Shown here piece after piece: positions 60,645-64,000 of a stretch of 64,000 bases of DNA. The position numbers were made by a program, and so were the translations under genes. The notes beneath the pieces were generated by a model that had not been told where the DNA came from, searched no databases, and was given only the letters and a program-made list of their open reading frames with translations. The stretch's first letter is position 1. Every line of letters starts with the position of its first letter. The stretch is from an uncultured Clostridia bacterium. Lineage in GTDB: Bacteria > Bacillota > Clostridia > Christensenellales > Borkfalkiaceae. The DNA lies in NCBI GenBank assembly GCA_934254825.1, contig CAKQMB010000002.1, positions 1 through 64,000 of the forward strand, written 5' to 3'.

Positions 60645-60959
60645 ATGGACGTACAACTTAAAAGAGGCGTGCTTGAAGTGTGCGTGCTTGCCGCGATGCT
60701 TCACGAAGAAGTTTACGGGTATGAACTGATCAAGAAGATTTCGCCGTACATCGACATTTCCGAATCGACATTGTACCCCATTTTGCGAAGGTTGGAAACG
60801 GGCGGCTATGTATGGGTAAGAAGCGCGGAACACAACGGGAGACTTAGAAAATACTATTCCATAACCGCGGGCGGAAGAGCGAAAATCAAAGAATTTATCA
60901 ATGATTTCGGAGATATCGTAAAGGTATACGAATATATAAAAGGAGAGTGCGATGACTAA
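60645..60959 (+). CDS. PadR-family transcriptional regulator
   Basis: A 104-residue PadR repressor: MDVQLKRGVLEVCVLAAMLH, YGYELIKKISPYIDISESTL, YPILRRLETGGYVWVRSAEH and RLRKYYSITAGGRAKIKEF, a winged helix of normal short (subfamily 2) length. I use the ATG at 60645. GGAGG at 60625 is 15 nt away, rather far; GAGAAG nearer the ATG may serve instead, and an in-frame GTG at 60618 lies inside the operator. It controls the two downstream membrane genes; the signal is probably cell-envelope state or ligands. Confidence 0.88.
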   Translation: MDVQLKRGVLEVCVLAAMLHEEVYGYELIKKISPYIDISESTLYPILRRLETGGYVWVRSAEHNGRLRKYYSITAGGRAKIKEFINDFGDIVKVYEYIKGECDD

Positions 60960-61536
60960 AAAGGAATTTTTAAGGCGACTGAAAAGAGGGATATCGCCTT
61001 TGGACAGACAGGAAAGACAGAGGCTTGTCGATTACTACGACGAAATGATAGACGACCGCGTCGAATACGGCAAAACGGAAGAAGAGGCGGTCGAAGAGAT
61101 CGGTTCGCCCGAAGTTATAGCGATAAGAACGCTTAAAGAAGCGGGTATAGACTCGGAGACGAGCGAGTCGTGGCTCAGAAAACCCGACGGAAAAATAAAA
61201 ACGTTATGGATCGTTCTGCTCATAGTCGGTTCGCCGCTGTGGTTCGGGCTTGCGTGCGGACTTTTCGGACTTTTAATAGGCTTATTTTGCGCGGCGGTCG
61301 GCGTTTTTGTCGGAATAGCGTGCGCGTGTCTCGGTTCAACGATCGGGGGATTAGCTTCGTTTTGTTACGGTTTTTACGCTGTTTCCCAAAACGTCGGTTA
61401 CGGACTTTTGTGCATAGGCGGGGGATTGTGCGCGCTTTCCCTCGGCATTCTTTGCTCGGTCGGAGTGTATAAACTGTCGATAATCTCGGTCAACGGAATA
61501 AAAAATTTATTAAGAAGGAGAAAAATTAAACAATGA
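60952..61536 (+). CDS. HAAS/DUF1700 membrane protein
   Basis: A 194-residue protein. The N-terminal ~70 residues are a HAAS-type helical domain: TKKEFLRRLKRGISPLDRQE and LVDYYDEMIDDRVEYGKTEE, then EEIGSPEVIA. Four or so hydrophobic Gly/Cys-rich segments follow (for example LLIVGSPLWFGLACGLFGLL). In the PadR-HAAS-DUF4097 arrangement it is thought to pass a membrane signal. Overlaps the PadR gene by 8 nt and the DUF4097 gene by 4 nt. Confidence 0.85.
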   Translation: MTKKEFLRRLKRGISPLDRQERQRLVDYYDEMIDDRVEYGKTEEEAVEEIGSPEVIAIRTLKEAGIDSETSESWLRKPDGKIKTLWIVLLIVGSPLWFGLACGLFGLLIGLFCAAVGVFVGIACACLGSTIGGLASFCYGFYAVSQNVGYGLLCIGGGLCALSLGILCSVGVYKLSIISVNGIKNLLRRRKIKQ

Positions 61537-62444
61537 AAAAATTAGTGGTTATTTTATGTGTAATTCTTGCGGCGGGCATCGTCCTTGCCGTTACGGGAAT
61601 GATTGTATATAACGCAACAGGAGGCGCGGATATGAGTAATTATGAACAAATGCAACAAAAAGCGGATACAACCGAAGCAAAATCGATCAGTGTCAGATGC
61701 GCGATCGAAAAAATCGACGTAAAAGCGATCGACGGAAACGAAGTCGTTTTCGAATACTTCGAGGGCAGTAAGCTCAAACACGATTTTACCGCGGAAAACG
61801 GCGAAATTTGCCTTGCCATCAAGAAAACGAGTTGGTTCTGGGGCTTCTGGTGGGGCTTCGATACGTCCAAACTTGTCGTGAGCGTAGGCGTTCCCCGTGA
61901 TTTTTCGGGAGAAATTTACCTTTATACCGAAACAGGAAAAGTGGAAGTTTCGGATCTGACAAACCTTAAAAGAATAGAGGCGACCGCGACTACGGGAAGC
62001 GTTACGAGCAAAAACGTCAAAGCGGAAAGCGGAAAGTTCGAGGCGACGACGGGTTCGGTCAAGCTTACCGACGTAGAAATGGCGGAAAGATTGGAGATAA
62101 AAACGACTACGGGCGGAATTACGGCGGAAAACGTTAAAAGCGGCGATAATTTTTCGGCGATCGTGACCACGGGAAGCATTAAATGCTCGGCAGACGCAAA
62201 AACGGTATTTCTCAAAAGCACGACGGGCGGCGTTAATTTCGATATTAAAAACGCCTCTTCGATAACGGCAAAATGCACCACGGGTTCGGTTAAGGGAACG
62301 GTTCACGGCGACAGAAAGGAATTCGATGTCAAAAGCCACACGACTACGGGCAAAAGCAATCTTACCGAGGCTTACGGCAACGGCGGAAAGAAGCTCGAAG
62401 TCTCCACGACGACGGGTTCGATTTCGGTCGACTTTGCAGACTGA
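61533..62444 (+). CDS. DUF4097 exported beta-helix protein
   Basis: A 303-residue protein with an N-terminal membrane anchor (VVILCVILAAGIVLAVTGMI) and an external DUF4097 domain made of repeats with the rung pattern TTGSV, TTGGI, TTGSI about every 20 residues (ATATTGSVTSKNV, EATTGSVKLTDV, KTTTGGITAENV). It is the usual third partner of PadR and HAAS. Function is not well known; an envelope sensor or adhesin is proposed for such proteins. Overlaps the HAAS gene as ATGA. Confidence 0.88.
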   Translation: MKKLVVILCVILAAGIVLAVTGMIVYNATGGADMSNYEQMQQKADTTEAKSISVRCAIEKIDVKAIDGNEVVFEYFEGSKLKHDFTAENGEICLAIKKTSWFWGFWWGFDTSKLVVSVGVPRDFSGEIYLYTETGKVEVSDLTNLKRIEATATTGSVTSKNVKAESGKFEATTGSVKLTDVEMAERLEIKTTTGGITAENVKSGDNFSAIVTTGSIKCSADAKTVFLKSTTGGVNFDIKNASSITAKCTTGSVKGTVHGDRKEFDVKSHTTTGKSNLTEAYGNGGKKLEVSTTTGSISVDFAD

Positions 62445-62474
62445 AATTTTGCCGATGAATTTAAAAATAAGCCG

Positions 62475-62489
62475 ATAATCGACTTATAG
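62475..62489 (+). repeat. 3'-end motif ATAATCGACTTATAG, copy 5
   Basis: Lies 30 nt after the DUF4097 stop, same strand, inside a small stem (AAATA and TATTT at its ends). Confidence 0.6.
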
Positions 62490-62523
62490 GTGGCTATTTA
62501 AAACAAATTACAAGGGTTTTTAG

Positions 62524-62562
62524 TCCGCCGCGAAGCTTTACGCTTCGCGGCGGATATTGTTT
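62524..62562 (+). terminator. terminator of the PadR operon
   Basis: A 13-bp perfect stem TCCGCCGCGAAGC with GCTTCGCGGCGGA, loop TTTAC, then ATTGTTTTA. Confidence 0.75.
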
Positions 62563-62574
62563 TATATTATATAT

Positions 62575-62603
62575 TTGACTAATATTCAAGCTTTTGTTAT
62601 AAT
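62575..62603 (+). promoter_or_regulatory. promoter of the second TetR gene
   Basis: TTGACT at 62575-62580, a 17-nt spacer and TATAAT at 62598-62603. Confidence 0.8.
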
Positions 62604-62604
62604 G

Positions 62605-62621
62605 TTTTCGTCGGACGAAAA
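62605..62621. promoter_or_regulatory. 17-bp palindromic operator
   Basis: TTTTCGTC, G, GACGAAAA: perfect palindrome at the transcription start, 1 nt after the -10 box. Likely bound by the TetR protein encoded next. Confidence 0.65.
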
Positions 62622-62642
62622 GGACGACGAAACGGAGGAAAT

Positions 62643-63197
62643 ATGAGCGATATAACCAAAAGAGCTATTTCGGCGTCTTTGAAAAAACTGCTTTGCGAAA
62701 AGAATCTGAGCAAAATAACCGTGCAGGATATCGCGGACGATTGCGGAATCAACCGTCAGACCTTTTACTACCATTTTCAGGATATTTACGATCTTGTGGA
62801 ATGGACCTGCATAGAGGACACCGAAAAAGTTTTAAAAGAAAACAGAACGTACGACACCTGGCAGGAAGGTTTTCTCGCCGTGTTCGCTTTGGCGAAAAAG
62901 GACAAGGTGTTTATAGACAATATATATCGTTCGGTTTCGCTCGAAATGCTTGAACAATATCTGTACAGGCTCGTTTATCCTCTGTTAAAAAACGTGGTGG
63001 ACGAAAAGTCGAAAGGGTTTTCCGTGCGGGACGAAGACAAGGAATATATCGCGCATTTTTATAAATACGCGTTCGTCGGCGTGCTTTTGGATTGGGTGAG
63101 ACACGATATGAGCGAAAGCCCCGAAGCGATTGTCGAAAAGGTGAGCAAGATTGTCGGCGGAACGATAGAAATCGCTTTCAAAAATTTCGTTAAATAA
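62643..63197 (+). CDS. TetR-family regulator (TetR_C_8-like)
   Basis: A 184-residue regulator. The helix-turn-helix is LSKITVQDIADDCGINRQTF followed by YYHFQDIYDLVEW. The C-terminal domain (EGFLAVFALAKKDKVFIDNI ... HFYKYAFVGVLLDWVRHDMS) resembles the TetR_C_8 group, to which the dihydroxyacetone regulator DhaS belongs. GGAGG site and a consensus promoter with an overlapping palindrome suggest autoregulation. It may also control the oleate hydratase gene that follows, but I do not find the same palindrome before that gene. Confidence 0.85.
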   Translation: MSDITKRAISASLKKLLCEKNLSKITVQDIADDCGINRQTFYYHFQDIYDLVEWTCIEDTEKVLKENRTYDTWQEGFLAVFALAKKDKVFIDNIYRSVSLEMLEQYLYRLVYPLLKNVVDEKSKGFSVRDEDKEYIAHFYKYAFVGVLLDWVRHDMSESPEAIVEKVSKIVGGTIEIAFKNFVK

Positions 63198-63487
63198 TAT
63201 GATATTCGGATAACATCGTTGCGTAATTCCCCTCATCAGCCGCTACGCGTCAGCTTCCCCCCGAATAAGTTTTAACGCCTTGAAAAATCATTTTTCTCTG
63301 TCGGGGGAAGCCGTTTATGTTTTTTTACGATAAATGACTGCATTTTTATCTTTTTCGGATAGATTTGCAGTCTTTTTTTGTCGTTACGGTTTCGTTTTCT
63401 TCTTTTAGACAAAACCCCGAAAATGTCAAAAAATTTTACAATTTCGCATAGCCGTCGGAAATTAGGACAAGGCGAAAATATTGTCTA
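63198..63487 (+). terminator. gene-free stretch with large-loop terminator
   Basis: GCTTCCCCCCGA (63253-63264) pairs with TCGGGGGAAGC (63301-63311) with one bulged C around a 36-nt loop, and TTTATGTTTTTTT follows to about 63327. It fits the end of the TetR transcript. The flanking CCTCATCAGCCGCTACGCG recalls hairpin repeats I associate with gut Firmicutes, from memory only. The rest of the stretch shows nothing. Confidence 0.5.
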
Positions 63488-63516
63488 TTGTAATTTTTAA
63501 AAAGGCGGGTTATAAT
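63488..63516 (+). promoter_or_regulatory. promoter of the oleate hydratase gene
   Basis: TTGTAA at 63488-63493, a 17-nt spacer and TATAAT at 63511-63516. Confidence 0.7.
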
Positions 63517-63559
63517 GTAGCCGTAAAAACCAAAACAACAAATTCGGAGGTAAAAAATT

Positions 63560-64000
63560 ATGTATTACGGATCAGGCAATTACGAAGCTTTCGCTCATCC
63601 CGTCAAACCCGAAGGGGTCGACGCGAAATCGGCTTATATTATCGGTACGGGTCTTGCGGGACTCTCCGCGGCGTTCTTCCTCGTCAGAGACGGGCAGATG
63701 AAGGGCGAACATATTCACCTTCTCGAAAAACTCGATATCGCGGGCGGCTCGTGTGACGGCAGAGCGGTGCCGAGAAGCGGCTATTATATGAGAGGCGGCA
63801 GAGAAATGGATAACCATTTCGAAGTTATGTGGGAAATGTTCAGAGACGTTCCGTCGCTCGAACACCCCGGACTTTCCGTTCTCGACGAATATTACAGACT
63901 CAACAAAGCCGACCCCAACTATTCGCTTTGCAGAGCTACGGTAAACCGCGGCGAAAACGCGCATACCGACAACAAATTCGGACTTAACAAAGAAGCGGCT
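63560..64000 (+). CDS. ohyA: oleate hydratase, 5' part (runs off the window)
   Basis: The first 147 residues of a flavoenzyme that adds water to cis double bonds of unsaturated fatty acids such as oleate (giving 10-hydroxystearate). It begins MYYGSGNYEAFAHPVKPEGV, then the FAD-binding motif AYIIGTGLAGLSAAFFLVRD, the ribose-binding Glu in IHLLEKLDIAGGSCDG, and SGYYMRGGREMDNHFEVMWE, strongly conserved in the MCRA/OhyA family. CGGAGG lies 9 nt before the ATG. The gene is cut by the window edge, not broken. Such enzymes detoxify host or dietary fatty acids in gut bacteria. Confidence 0.92.
   Translation, partial: MYYGSGNYEAFAHPVKPEGVDAKSAYIIGTGLAGLSAAFFLVRDGQMKGEHIHLLEKLDIAGGSCDGRAVPRSGYYMRGGREMDNHFEVMWEMFRDVPSLEHPGLSVLDEYYRLNKADPNYSLCRATVNRGENAHTDNKFGLNKEAA

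Overview
The window looks like a chromosomal segment of a Gram-positive, carbohydrate-degrading, probably spore-forming member of the Clostridia (Bacillota). The evidence is: many lipoproteins with a typical lipobox, CUT1 sugar importers without their own ATPase, a CwlD-type amidase, a PadR-HAAS-DUF4097 module, a SipW-type signal peptide, purine-rich Shine-Dalgarno sites and near-consensus sigma-A promoters. A gut-type order such as Christensenellales or Oscillospirales is a guess. I see no rRNA, tRNA, CRISPR array, transposase or recombinase gene.

Layout. 0.15-2.2 kb: two small XRE regulators and two membrane-anchored BspA-like LRR proteins. 2.6-22.6 kb: first glycan locus. It holds a GH127-type arabinofuranosidase with its own promoter, an AraC regulator on the minus strand, and a tightly packed nine-gene operon (5767-22556) with a TIM-barrel glycosidase, a GH38 alpha-mannosidase, a CUT1 binding protein with two permeases, and four exported proteins. 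22.7-25.8 kb: a second AraC regulator and a SipW-type surface protein, separated by a possible invertible promoter. 26.1-27.7 kb: a GH43/117-like propeller enzyme with an SGNH hydrolase.

28-51.6 kb: second glycan locus. A LacI regulator precedes a second CUT1 importer (binding protein and two permeases), a giant Ig-like surface protein, a GH71/99-like lipoprotein, an SGNH esterase, a GH94 phosphorylase, two polysaccharide deacetylases, a GDPD surface enzyme, GH78-like and GH106-like rhamnosidases and, from its own promoter, uxaC (uronate isomerase). Together these suggest use of rhamnose- and uronate-containing pectic material. Both importers probably borrow an MsmX-type ATPase encoded elsewhere.

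51.7-63.2 kb: a small CPCC zinc-ribbon gene, a TetR-controlled ABC exporter, a VTC/DUF4956/Cthe_2159-type operon, CwlD, the PadR-HAAS-DUF4097 module and a second TetR. The window ends inside an oleate hydratase gene.

The most unusual items are noncoding. First, near-identical 27-bp inverted repeats bracket a consensus promoter that points away from a surface-protein gene, with a terminator shielding the gene behind it. Second, a dispersed repeat has two full copies of exactly 279 bp that share a core but have different terminal arms, each arm pair complementary within its own copy; further fragments lie next to glycosidase genes. Third, both AraC genes have a consensus promoter whose -10 box ends exactly 6 nt before the ATG, which suggests leaderless mRNAs.
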